Below, one piece after another: positions 1 through 7,441 of a stretch of 22,543 nt of DNA. Position numbers and translations under genes: made by a program. Source of the stretch: a virus; IMG/VR virus record IMGVR_UViG_3300017739_000127, positions 1-22,543 of that record; one strand, written 5' to 3'. Under the pieces are notes generated by a model, which saw nothing but the letters and a program-made list of their open reading frames with translations, was not told where the DNA came from and did not search any database. Each line of letters starts with the position of its first letter. Positions within the stretch are counted from its first letter, which is position 1.

Positions 1-971
1 AATTTATACCTACGTAGCATATCAATACCTAAATTGATTTCGCCTTTATACGTTGACTTGGTATTCCAACCTAACCTATGCAATTCTTCTATACTTTTTG
101 GTTCTGCACTATCGCACCAGATTTCGTCCCTTCTATCTATGTTAAGGTTTGCAAGTTCTTTAGCAATATCCTGATTTGTCATACCTCGCCTATACAACAA
201 TTCACGTACATACATATTGCCTTCTAGTGCATACGTTTCTACTAACGCTGTTGGATCATTCGTAAAACCGAAGTCCATACCTCTACCGATTAGCTTAGCA
301 TCTACTGGTATTGCAGGACACGTAAGAAACTTAAATACTAAACTTCTGTTTTGTCCACGTTCTCCTAATCCGTATACTTTCCAATACTGCTCGTCTGTAT
401 CTTTTAATCTTTCGATCTCGTCTATTATAACTTGACTTAAAAACGGATTATCTTTATACGTTGTTTTGTGAAATGCACAATCGTCACGTTCTAGCACTTT
501 ATCATAGATCCAATGAAATTCGTCTGAGGGATTGTAGTCAATTACTACTTTTTCACTTGTTCGAAATATAAGCTGTTGCCAGTCCTCAAAATTTAATTCA
601 TTACATTCGTTCACATACAACAGATCTCGTTTCCTACCTCTAATTTTTGTAGGCATATCTAAACTAATAAACTCAATCATATTGCCGTTGATCTTATACG
701 TACTTTCGCTTTTGCTGTGTAGATCCTCGCTATATAATCCGTGATCATTGAGTATCTGAAAGAAATCTCGCATAACTGTTCCACGTACGGCAGGAAACGA
801 TTTACGTACTATCGTGATTGTTTTGCCTTTATTCTTTTGACAATAAGCAAACAGGATCCATAACAGAATGTTATACGTCTTGCCTGAACGTGTACCTCCT
901 TGCTGTACGTGGATCTTAGCATTACATTTCTGTAACTTTCTAAATACTATGTTCGTCAGTATCGTTTTCAA
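1..971 (-). CDS. terL: Large terminase subunit, 3' end missing
   Basis: ATPase-nuclease motor that pumps phage DNA into the prohead and cuts it. The frame is open from about 971 to the window edge, so the C-terminus is lost. Seen: Walker A GGTRSGKT at residues 25-32 from the proposed start, a Walker B-like stretch DLLYVNECNEL, then a nuclease-domain start GRGMDFGFTNDPTALVE with the first acidic residue of the RNase H-like fold. An in-frame stop lies just upstream and no ATG precedes Walker A, so I chose TTG at 971-969. That start overlaps the small-subunit gene by 32 bases, which fits translational coupling. The family is clear; the exact start is less certain. Confidence 0.93.
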   Translation of the reverse strand, partial: MKTILTNIVFRKLQKCNAKIHVQQGGTRSGKTYNILLWILFAYCQKNKGKTITIVRKSFPAVRGTVMRDFFQILNDHGLYSEDLHSKSESTYKINGNMIEFISLDMPTKIRGRKRDLLYVNECNELNFEDWQQLIFRTSEKVVIDYNPSDEFHWIYDKVLERDDCAFHKTTYKDNPFLSQVIIDEIERLKDTDEQYWKVYGLGERGQNRSLVFKFLTCPAIPVDAKLIGRGMDFGFTNDPTALVETYALEGNMYVRELLYRRGMTNQDIAKELANLNIDRRDEIWCDSAEPKSIEELHRLGWNTKSTYKGEINLGIDMLRRYK

Positions 972-1302
972 GCGTATCTATGATTTTAACCTCGAACAAA
1001 TTTTGTCCGTCTATTCCTGTTAATTCAGATCTTTCTACATAGCCACGTCCTTTACCTTTTGTTTTCAGGTAGAAAATTATAGCTGTTATATTTCCGTCAT
1101 TAATAGCTGAGAGCAATTTACTTTCAACGTTATCTAATACTGCTTCTTGACTATGTTCTATTTCTAACTTTAGATCCTCGTCGTTTTTTAACCAGTTATA
1201 ATATGTTTGTCTACTGATGCCTAGAGCATTACACGTTGCTGATATATTGCAACCCTTTTTCCTAAACACCTCTATGATATCTTTTTGCTTAATCTTTTTC
1301 AT
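940..1302 (-). CDS. terS: Small terminase subunit (HTH)
   Basis: DNA-recognition subunit of the packaging motor. The 120-aa protein has an N-terminal helix-turn-helix at about residues 17-45 (NISATCNALGISRQTYYNWL), followed by a helical oligomerisation-like part and a polar tail, the usual layout of phage small terminases. It lies immediately before terL and overlaps it, and its start overlaps the end of the ParB-like gene by 14 bases, so terminase and the putative modification cassette appear to share a transcript. Identification rests on the HTH, size and position; a generic HTH regulator is less likely given its neighbour. Confidence 0.85.
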   Translation of the reverse strand: MKKIKQKDIIEVFRKKGCNISATCNALGISRQTYYNWLKNDEDLKLEIEHSQEAVLDNVESKLLSAINDGNITAIIFYLKTKGKGRGYVERSELTGIDGQNLFEVKIIDTLENDTDEHSI

Positions 1303-1966
1303 TTTCTATATTTATGTCTAACAATTTACTGAAAGCTATACTACTGCTTTTGATTTCAAACGTCTTTTTGATATCTGTCATTTTCTCAATAAAATAACTT
1401 TCGCTATCTCCGTCTGCTACAATTACAAGATCTGAAGTATTTACTTCGTCTTTTGTTATTTGCAACAATTCTTGTAACGCTTCGATATCCTTGCTGTATA
1501 AAATTAAACTAACACGATAGTGTTCTTGCACAGGTACTATGCTTCCAGTAAACAGATCTTCTATTTCCATATCGTCTACGCTAATACTAGCAAACTCTTT
1601 AAATTCTAAACTAGATATCTCGTTGAATAATCGCTTCAGTATGTTTTTATCATCGGATCCTGTAATACTATTGTGACTTAACTGCAATGCAATGATTTCG
1701 TCATTACTTAAATTTTCTTCCTCCGTCCATAATATATTTAATTTCGTATAACCTAATTCTACACACGCCCTGAACCTGTGATTGCCACTAATTAAAATAT
1801 ACTTGCCGTCTTGATTTTTATAACAAGCTATTGAACTAGACAAACCTGATTTTTTTATGTTAGATTTTAGCTGTTCAAATTTAGCTTTACTCATACTATT
1901 TGCGTTGACTTTTGTAGGCACTATCTCCTTAACGTCAACTTCCTTTACTTTCCACTTATCTTTCAT
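1289..1966 (-). CDS. ParB/sulfiredoxin-fold domain protein
   Basis: The 225-aa protein has a ParB-N-like domain in its first 90 or so residues: an N-terminal strand with VNANSMSKAKFEQLKSNIKK, then the signature ISGNHRFRACVELG with GNHR at 61-64. ParB-fold proteins bind or hydrolyse CTP, act as free-serine kinases, or bind DNA; the GNHR/GHHR motif alone does not say which. The C-terminal 120 residues are not recognised. Its ATG overlaps the stop of the amidoligase gene (ATGA) and its end overlaps terS. That placement, between a ligase/acyltransferase and the terminase, argues against plasmid-style partitioning and for a role in DNA modification or packaging (inference). Confidence 0.78.
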   Translation of the reverse strand: MKDKWKVKEVDVKEIVPTKVNANSMSKAKFEQLKSNIKKSGLSSSIACYKNQDGKYILISGNHRFRACVELGYTKLNILWTEEENLSNDEIIALQLSHNSITGSDDKNILKRLFNEISSLEFKEFASISVDDMEIEDLFTGSIVPVQEHYRVSLILYSKDIEALQELLQITKDEVNTSDLVIVADGDSESYFIEKMTDIKKTFEIKSSSIAFSKLLDINIENEKD

Positions 1967-3954
1967 TTCGTTCGTTTTATATATTCTTTTATCGCATCTT
2001 GGATTGTACCTATGGATCCAAACGTAACCTCATACATTAAACTACGTGGACTTTCGCTAGGTACTTTTTTAAATGCTCCCCTGTATTTCATTGATACTGG
2101 CATTGTCGTATACACGTGAGTAAATGCTTTTTCCATTAACTGCACACCTTTACGTGATACCAACTTTTGCATTTCCTTTGTCTTGATTAAAAACAAAATA
2201 AACTTAGACATTAAACGTATATTGTTATTCGTGCAGAAATCAGACAATATAAATAAATCATAATCTGGTTTCTTTGTCCAGTCAAAACCTACTGCACCTA
2301 ATATGATATCGTCACACGTCATTACGTATGCGAACGTTGGGGATCTAAACTTTGTTACTTTCTTTACGCAGTTTTGTTGTATAACTGAAAACATAGCAAC
2401 AGTTATCTCCTGTATTTTTATATTGCTATCTAGGGTTATCTTAAAATCGTCTGGGGGTGTTTTATATGTAATTGTATTGAGTGCTGTATCTTTTGTTCTT
2501 AAACCTGCGTATTTACCTTTATTACTATACAAATAGATACTGATGTCTTTAGCTATTGCCGTGTAAGGTTGAAATTCGTTTTTACTAACTACTAGCAAAT
2601 GGCTGTTTATTTTAAGATCGTGATAGCTAACATTTTTACGATTGTACTCCCTGTTGTAATTGCTATTCTTTTTTAGTGCTGTGATCGTAGAATTGTTTTT
2701 ACTATTATACTCTTGCTGATACACAGACGTTTCCTTGTTGTCCAACGCATCAATTAACGTGCCGTCTACATACTCAACGTTTTGAAACATATCTACCATA
2801 ACTTTTGCTGTTGGCATAATCTTATCTATACTATCGTCTACACGTTCTGCATAGCTTTGCCATTCTAGTTCTGCATAGTTATATTTCATATCAAACTTTT
2901 GCGTCCTGCTGAATATAAAAAATAAACATAGTTCCATTTCTGGAGATCCGTCTTTATAACTATTTAGGATTGCAAAATGATTGTCGTAAATAATATCTAG
3001 AGATCCTAACGCTAATTCACGTACTACATAATTATGCTCCGTGTTATTATAGATCTTAATATCTCGCCTACCATACAATGCTAGTTCGCTTACATAATTA
3101 TACGGATTAACTAACGAGATCTTACCTTCTGTGTTATTTAAAATAGCTGTTAAAATTTTACGAGTAGGTGCAAAACCTTTTGCTATATTACGCACTGCTA
3201 CCTCGTAGCTATCTGCAAATACTAATGGGTGCGTACGCTTAGGCATCTTATACTTTATACCAAATGCCTTATTGAATTTATCTAGCGTATCTATTTTTTT
3301 ATAATCTGCTTCCTGTTTTGTTAATGCAAATTCTAGAAAGCTGTACATAAAATTTATAGTTTCTAATGTCTGCCTGAAATTTGGAGTGCCGTTAAAAAAT
3401 CTAAATTCTAACGTCTTTGTTTTAAAGTACGGCATAATGTTTATAACAAACCTGAAATGTCCAACGTTACTGCTGTTTGCAAATATGTTTTTTAAGCTAT
3501 CTATACTTTTAGCACCCTGCACCCTTGACAAAAACTGATGCTTTATTTTAGGACACAGATGCTCGATATCGAACCAGTCAGGAAAATCAAATGCTTTTAA
3601 CATAACGCCCTGCACATAGTAACCTAACGTAAATACTTGTTTTAGTTGATCAAGATCTAAATCTCCTATATACAGATGTCCGTCAAAACCTGTATTCCAC
3701 ATATTCACACCTCCGTTAGCGTAGCATTGATCTATTACGTATTTAAGTTCCCTGTAATCGCCTAACGTTCTTTTTAGGGGTTTGGTATTAAGTTCGCCAC
3801 CGATATCGCCTGTGGGTGTGCTTTTAGTAGCGTTTGAATTTACAATACTACGTTCGTCCATACTCCACTTCCAACCACTAGGCAATTTGATCTTTCTACG
3901 ATCTACGTCGCCAAATTCTAATTCTAATCCATACGTTCTATTTAAGTAGTCCAT
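1963..3954 (-). CDS. Amidoligase fused to GNAT/Mom-like C-terminal domain
   Basis: A 663-aa two-part protein. The N-terminal third matches Amidoligase_2, a glutamate-cysteine-ligase-fold family that joins a carboxylate to an amine using ATP: metal-binding ExE in YGLELEF (E11, E13), SMDERS at 31-36, GGELNTKPL with E54, HLYIG with H93, and LEFRFFNGT (E183, R185). The middle is unassigned. Residues from about 540 contain ILGAVGFDW, LSDFCTNN, RLMSKFILFL and PVSMKYRGAFK, which resemble an acyltransferase (GNAT/Mom-like) core; this second call is weaker. It starts inside the racemase-like gene (17-bp overlap) and ends in ATGA overlap with the ParB-like gene. Substrates are unknown. Confidence 0.72.
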   Translation of the reverse strand: MDYLNRTYGLELEFGDVDRRKIKLPSGWKWSMDERSIVNSNATKSTPTGDIGGELNTKPLKRTLGDYRELKYVIDQCYANGGVNMWNTGFDGHLYIGDLDLDQLKQVFTLGYYVQGVMLKAFDFPDWFDIEHLCPKIKHQFLSRVQGAKSIDSLKNIFANSSNVGHFRFVINIMPYFKTKTLEFRFFNGTPNFRQTLETINFMYSFLEFALTKQEADYKKIDTLDKFNKAFGIKYKMPKRTHPLVFADSYEVAVRNIAKGFAPTRKILTAILNNTEGKISLVNPYNYVSELALYGRRDIKIYNNTEHNYVVRELALGSLDIIYDNHFAILNSYKDGSPEMELCLFFIFSRTQKFDMKYNYAELEWQSYAERVDDSIDKIMPTAKVMVDMFQNVEYVDGTLIDALDNKETSVYQQEYNSKNNSTITALKKNSNYNREYNRKNVSYHDLKINSHLLVVSKNEFQPYTAIAKDISIYLYSNKGKYAGLRTKDTALNTITYKTPPDDFKITLDSNIKIQEITVAMFSVIQQNCVKKVTKFRSPTFAYVMTCDDIILGAVGFDWTKKPDYDLFILSDFCTNNNIRLMSKFILFLIKTKEMQKLVSRKGVQLMEKAFTHVYTTMPVSMKYRGAFKKVPSESPRSLMYEVTFGSIGTIQDAIKEYIKRTK

Positions 3955-4648
3955 TAAATGCTAGTTTCATTAATGTATAATAATCAGGTTGCAACATTAT
4001 CTCCTTATGCGTTGCTATATCGTACCTTTTGCTTATGATCGTAAAGTCAGTGTTTACACATTCAGGTTCGCAGTTTGTAAAACCACCTAGATACTGAAAA
4101 CCAGTGTTTAAAATATAATGATCTTCGTTACTACCATACAGATTTAACGTGATTTCAAACGGATTACTGCAATCTAAATAATACTCGTTATATATAGTTG
4201 AGTAACCTGTGAGCAATGCTTCGCCTACACGTATCTCGTCTGCTTGTATATTATCGTACCATAATAATAAACTACCTCCCATACTTACTTTTTTCCAACC
4301 TTGCGTTTTTAAAATATCGTAGATCCTGTTGACGTCAGATGCTTTTGGTACTAATCCATTACAACAAGCAAAGTTTACTATTGCTGTTTGCTTATCTTTT
4401 ACTGCTTCTGCTTGTCTTATTGTAATTCCCTCACGTCTATCGAAGGCATCTACAATCGTACAGCAATCTGAATTATATATATTAACGTAATCTTTAGCAC
4501 CTGTGCTGTATACTACTTCGTTTTTTAATTCATTGCTGATGTCACTAAACAAAAGTTGCCGTTTAATTAAAAACGACACATTTTGATGTTTACTTTTTAT
4601 TTGATCTAAGTTATTCCTTAGCTTCTTTCGGCTGAATGTAACCTGCAT
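3938..4648 (-). CDS. Miniature PLP fold-type-III (racemase/YggS-like) protein
   Basis: The 236-aa protein resembles the alanine-racemase barrel family. An N-terminal helix FSRKKLRNNLDQIK corresponds to the family opening, FLIK places a candidate PLP lysine at K29, and VSMGGS (121-126) followed by DEIRVGEALLTG (137-148) matches the phosphate-binding SMGxS and VRIGxALFG motifs of YggS and amino-acid racemases. The distance from K29 to the SMGGS motif is only 93 residues, much shorter than in the full barrel, so several barrel units look missing. It could be a reduced racemase, a PLP carrier, or an inactive relative. It is coupled to the GNAT gene upstream (38-bp overlap) and the amidoligase gene downstream. 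Confidence 0.6.
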   Translation of the reverse strand: MQVTFSRKKLRNNLDQIKSKHQNVSFLIKRQLLFSDISNELKNEVVYSTGAKDYVNIYNSDCCTIVDAFDRREGITIRQAEAVKDKQTAIVNFACCNGLVPKASDVNRIYDILKTQGWKKVSMGGSLLLWYDNIQADEIRVGEALLTGYSTIYNEYYLDCSNPFEITLNLYGSNEDHYILNTGFQYLGGFTNCEPECVNTDFTIISKRYDIATHKEIMLQPDYYTLMKLAFNGLLK

Positions 4649-5015
4649 ACTTTGATCTTACGCCGTAGCTTAATACGATATCATTTTTGTGAGTAAAGCC
4701 GAATTTTTTAAACAGCTTAATACTTGCTTCGTTATCTGGGTGGATATACACATAATACTTTCCTACTGGTAGCTTCTGTAACATTTTTGATCCTACACCA
4801 GATTTTTCTGAAATGATCGTATCAATGGTATTGCCTGAACATACAAGTATACAACCAACAGGTTCTTTTTTTTCGTATGCTACAATACTAAGTCCTTCTT
4901 CAATGATCCTGTCAGTTTGCACTTCAGTATTTTTATAGAACATACTGCTGTCTACTCTGCTGATTAGATCGTAAACGTCTTGAACGTTTTTGGGTGTGGC
5001 TTTCCTAGTTGTCAT
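4611..5015 (-). CDS. GNAT-family N-acetyltransferase
   Basis: A compact 134-aa acetyltransferase. Seen: the V-I-A-Y-E strand and PVGCILV (52-58), a pyrophosphate-binding-loop-like GVGSKMLQKL (73-82), the strand KYYVYIHPDNE, and the family's closing motif ASIKLFKKFGF. GNAT enzymes transfer an acyl group from CoA to an amine. The gene starts in an ATGA overlap with the DUF488 gene and overlaps the racemase-like gene by 38 bases, so it belongs to the same operon. It may acetylate an amine made or exposed by the neighbouring amidoligase/PLP enzymes, or a host target such as a toxin; the sequence does not decide. Confidence 0.83.
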   Translation of the reverse strand: MTTRKATPKNVQDVYDLISRVDSSMFYKNTEVQTDRIIEEGLSIVAYEKKEPVGCILVCSGNTIDTIISEKSGVGSKMLQKLPVGKYYVYIHPDNEASIKLFKKFGFTHKNDIVLSYGVRSKYAGYIQPKEAKE

Positions 5016-5440
5016 AAATTTAAGTTTAATTGTTCGGACGGATCGGACGGCACAATACGCCCTGATAGACGTGTGACGTTACCGACACGATATTCCGAAA
5101 GTTTGACATTGAGTTTTGAATACAACCAGTCGGCAAAAATATGCCTGTGACAAAAATGCTCCGTAGAACAATGACAACACAAAATAGGCGTTGACGTAAA
5201 CGACAACAAGTCGTCGAGAACCTGCTGAGGATTTAGTTTGTCGAGCTGTGCAACATACTGCTGAACATATTGTTGTTCGGTAATTTTGTTGGCACGGAAC
5301 GAACGTAGCAAATTGTACGTAGGTTGTAAAGGTTGATAATTGTGTGCAACATACAACCACTTTGGATTGCTGATAGCTATACTAACAATGTTGCGTCTGT
5401 CGGAGTGTGATTTGATTTTAGCGAAATAACCTGTTTGCAT
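5012..5440 (-). CDS. DUF488-family protein
   Basis: The 142-aa protein has the DUF488 layout: an N-terminal TGYFAKIK strand followed by VSIAISNPKW, and a C-terminal PILCCHCSTEHFCHRHIFAD containing the conserved C-x5-CHR element typical of the family. The biochemical role of DUF488 is not established to my knowledge. The gene opens the modification-like cassette and ends in ATGA overlap with the GNAT gene. Its base use differs from its neighbours: more CGN arginine, GAC and CAA/CAG codons and a more even base composition, which suggests a different history from the surrounding genes. A 31-bp AT-rich gap precedes its ATG, unusual in this overlapping gene string. Confidence 0.75.
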   Translation of the reverse strand: MQTGYFAKIKSHSDRRNIVSIAISNPKWLYVAHNYQPLQPTYNLLRSFRANKITEQQYVQQYVAQLDKLNPQQVLDDLLSFTSTPILCCHCSTEHFCHRHIFADWLYSKLNVKLSEYRVGNVTRLSGRIVPSDPSEQLNLNL

Positions 5441-5471
5441 TTTGTTTATAATTTTGTTAAATATAATGATT

Positions 5472-5891
5472 TTATTTTAATTTAACATTACAGGCGTCGT
5501 CAAAATTTTGCTGTACCTCCTCGAATAAATTGTCTACTTGCTCTGCTTGTAAATAATCTACTTTGTTTTTTATGTAGTCGATTTTTGCGTCCAAGTTTGT
5601 AAGATCCTTGTCGCCTATTACGTCGATTATCAAGTGTTCGAGATCCTTGTTGTTTAGCAAATAAATGTCCCAGTTTTTAAGAGCATACAAAATTGTGCTG
5701 TGGTGCATATCTTTACCTTCGTGCTTATACACGTCACGTATTTTGCTACAACCTAATTTATAATACCTACTTAATATAAAACTATAAGCTGCCCTACCTT
5801 CTACGTGTTTACGTTCCCTAGTGTTTGAAAATATATCTACTTCTAGGATCCTATTGATCTTATTCGCTATATCTTTATATTTTGTTTTCAT
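5472..5891 (-). CDS. DnaA domain IV-like DNA-binding protein
   Basis: The 139-aa protein resembles the C-terminal DNA-binding domain of the initiator DnaA. Residues 25-44 (RERKHVEGRAAYSFILSRYY) match the arginine-containing helix, GCSKIRDVYKHEGKDMHHST gives the following helix and the DnaA-signature-like H-H-S-T, and ILYALKNW completes it. There is no AAA+ domain, so it cannot act like full DnaA; origin recognition or transcription control are possible roles. The remaining 65 residues are acidic and helical. It starts in a 4-base overlap with the exonuclease gene upstream. Confidence 0.72.
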   Translation of the reverse strand: MKTKYKDIANKINRILEVDIFSNTRERKHVEGRAAYSFILSRYYKLGCSKIRDVYKHEGKDMHHSTILYALKNWDIYLLNNKDLEHLIIDVIGDKDLTNLDAKIDYIKNKVDYLQAEQVDNLFEEVQQNFDDACNVKLK

Positions 5892-6685
5892 AAAATATCT
5901 CTGATTATATAATTATCTAATTCTTCTGCTATCTCAGTTGTTTCCCAATCTTTGCCTTTAAAAAATTCATTATAACGTTCAACAGCAAACTTGGTTTTTT
6001 CCATACCTTGATTATAAAATTCCTCACTGCAATCGAATATAGCTAAGTCACAACTACCTTTATCAATTACCAGAAACTTGAAATCGTAATACTGCTTATT
6101 AAATAACTGACAATATAAGTAGCATTGTACGTCGTAGCCGTATTTAACTGCGCTGTATTTGAATGAATTAATATCTGTGGTAGTTTTTATATCTACAATT
6201 CCGTTACGCCCTAAGATGTCAGCTTTTCCCCTAAAGGCGTGTCCGTGTAATAGATCTATTGCAGGAACTTCAAACTCGCTGTTACTTATTAATTGCATAG
6301 CTGCTTCGTTACGTAAAAATTGATCTGCAAGTTTTTCAGCGTTTTCCTTTTCTGCACGTGTATATACTACGCCGTGTTTTTCTTTTGCTTCCCTATATGC
6401 TTTTGTGTTTTTACTTTGTACGTCTACAAATATAAATTTGTCCCACTTTTGAGGTTCTAGGATTAACGTATGCAAAAGTCGTCCGTCCCTAATTCCTTGC
6501 GTGTTTAATTCCTCGCCGTACTTTGTTACGAAGTAGTATTTTTTTGGACTAGTCAACAGCAATTTAATAGCTGAGGACGATAGTGCTTTTTTACCTAATA
6601 CTCCATAATAAAAGCTGTCGTATTGCATATTATCTAGCAATAGATCCTTTTCGTGCGTTTCTCCGTTTAATAATTTTATCTTCAT
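5888..6685 (-). CDS. RecE/lambda-exonuclease-type PD-(D/E)XK nuclease
   Basis: Likely 5'-3' exonuclease for phage recombination. The 265-aa protein shows SSSAIKLLLTSPKKYYF (residues 36-52) and GRLLHTLILEP (68-78), typical of the PDDEXK family related to RecE/exonuclease VIII, then the catalytic core FRGKADIL (D156) and GIVDIKTTTD with D165-x-K167, and the helix YDVQCYLYCQLF that follows it. It sits between a second nuclease-like gene and the DnaA-like gene, each linked by a 4-base overlap. A partner single-strand annealing protein is not obvious in the window. Confidence 0.85.
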   Translation of the reverse strand: MKIKLLNGETHEKDLLLDNMQYDSFYYGVLGKKALSSSAIKLLLTSPKKYYFVTKYGEELNTQGIRDGRLLHTLILEPQKWDKFIFVDVQSKNTKAYREAKEKHGVVYTRAEKENAEKLADQFLRNEAAMQLISNSEFEVPAIDLLHGHAFRGKADILGRNGIVDIKTTTDINSFKYSAVKYGYDVQCYLYCQLFNKQYYDFKFLVIDKGSCDLAIFDCSEEFYNQGMEKTKFAVERYNEFFKGKDWETTEIAEELDNYIIRDIL

Positions 6686-7182
6686 AATTTTAAATCGTCT
6701 AAGTTTAATAAATCTACTTTGTGTACTACATAAGACATAACCCTAGTCATTCGTAAGTTACTTTCCTGAAATACTTGTTCGTTAGTTGCAAAACCTTCAA
6801 ACGTATAATACGGATATCTGCAAGAGAATAATGCAAATAGATCCACACTGCTTTTGCTGTATTCAGGAACCATTAACGGATGATGATCTTTTCTATTAAC
6901 CTTTACGTCAATCGTCTTGCCTTTATATACACAATCGTAAATATCTGTGCCTTGTTTTTTGCTAGTGTTACCTATACTAAAATCAGGCATTAAGTTTAAT
7001 TCACGGCACAAAATAAATTCGCCACCAAACCCTGTTCTATTAAGATCTACGTTGCTGTTTTCGTTTACTGTGCCTTTACCATTCCAACCAGATTTAATTT
7101 TATTCTGGTGTCTTGCCGTACCTATAAAGTTAACAAGATGCGTTTCTACGTAATTAAGTTTATATTCTGAACCTTTGATCAT
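6682..7182 (-). CDS. Putative PD-(D/E)XK endonuclease-like protein
   Basis: The 166-aa protein carries a candidate restriction-endonuclease-like core: GFGGEFILCRELNL (glutamate in a first helix), KQGTDIYDCVYKGKTIDVKV with an acidic residue followed by the D-x-K pair DVK. A hydrophobic strand (VDLFALFSC) and a basic-polar C-terminus follow. This pattern is seen in Holliday-junction resolvases and in phage nucleases of unknown role. It overlaps both neighbours by 4 bases. The fold assignment is reasonable but the substrate is unknown. Confidence 0.6.
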   Translation of the reverse strand: MIKGSEYKLNYVETHLVNFIGTARHQNKIKSGWNGKGTVNENSNVDLNRTGFGGEFILCRELNLMPDFSIGNTSKKQGTDIYDCVYKGKTIDVKVNRKDHHPLMVPEYSKSSVDLFALFSCRYPYYTFEGFATNEQVFQESNLRMTRVMSYVVHKVDLLNLDDLKL

Positions 7183-7322
7183 AGCATATCTGCTTCAAAA
7201 CAGGTACTTGAACAATAGCTACCTGAACGTTCAACAGGTTCGTCACACATAGGACATAAATGTTCTGCGTCCCAACCACGATATTTGTGTTCCATATATA
7301 CTAACCAATCATCGTAATTCAT
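7179..7322 (-). CDS. 47-aa zinc-ribbon-like protein
   Basis: A small reading frame joined by 4-base overlaps at both ends: its ATG sits in the stop of the upstream membrane peptide and its TGA in the ATG of the nuclease-like gene. Seen: LCPMC (CxxC), a short turn, then SYCSSTC (CxxxC) and FEADML at the end, a layout expected of a small zinc finger. The N-terminus (NYDDWLVYMEHK) is helical and polar. The double coupling and the paired cysteines make it a convincing gene although its function is unknown. Confidence 0.78.
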   Translation of the reverse strand: MNYDDWLVYMEHKYRGWDAEHLCPMCDEPVERSGSYCSSTCFEADML

Positions 7323-7441
7323 ACCCTGCGTTTTTTATATTGGACATACGCTATACTAATACATACAGCTACTATAAATAAGTGATACAGGTTTATATGT
7401 GATTCGCCACACATACCTAGCAAGTGTTCTAATTGTTTCAT
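7319..7441 (-). CDS. 40-aa single-pass membrane peptide
   Basis: The ATG overlaps the preceding stop (ATGA) and the TGA overlaps the next ATG. The peptide starts MKQLEHLLGMCGESHINL, continues with a hydrophobic segment LFIVAVCISIAYV and ends in a basic YKKRRV tail, so an N-out/C-in single-pass topology is expected from the positive-inside rule. Similar small membrane proteins are frequent in the early regions of Bacteroidota phages. Function unknown. Confidence 0.65.
   Translation of the reverse strand: MKQLEHLLGMCGESHINLYHLFIVAVCISIAYVQYKKRRV

Noticed and set aside
217-435. Plus-strand open frame of 72 codons
   Set aside because: It lies opposite the large terminase gene and has no domain, no coupling and no leader; a shadow frame.
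3938-4648. Full-length alanine racemase
   Set aside because: Too short, no C-terminal beta-barrel domain and a shortened spacing between the lysine and phosphate-binding motifs; called racemase-like only.
5079-5360. Minus-strand 93-codon frame inside the DUF488 gene
   Set aside because: Cys/Thr/Val-rich, out of frame with the recognised DUF488 motifs; explained by the altered codon use of that gene.
1-5440. Known thymidine or cytosine hypermodification pathway
   Set aside because: No thymidylate-synthase-like hydroxymethylase, P-loop base kinase, glycosyltransferase or methylase is in the window, so the cassette cannot be assigned to a known pathway.
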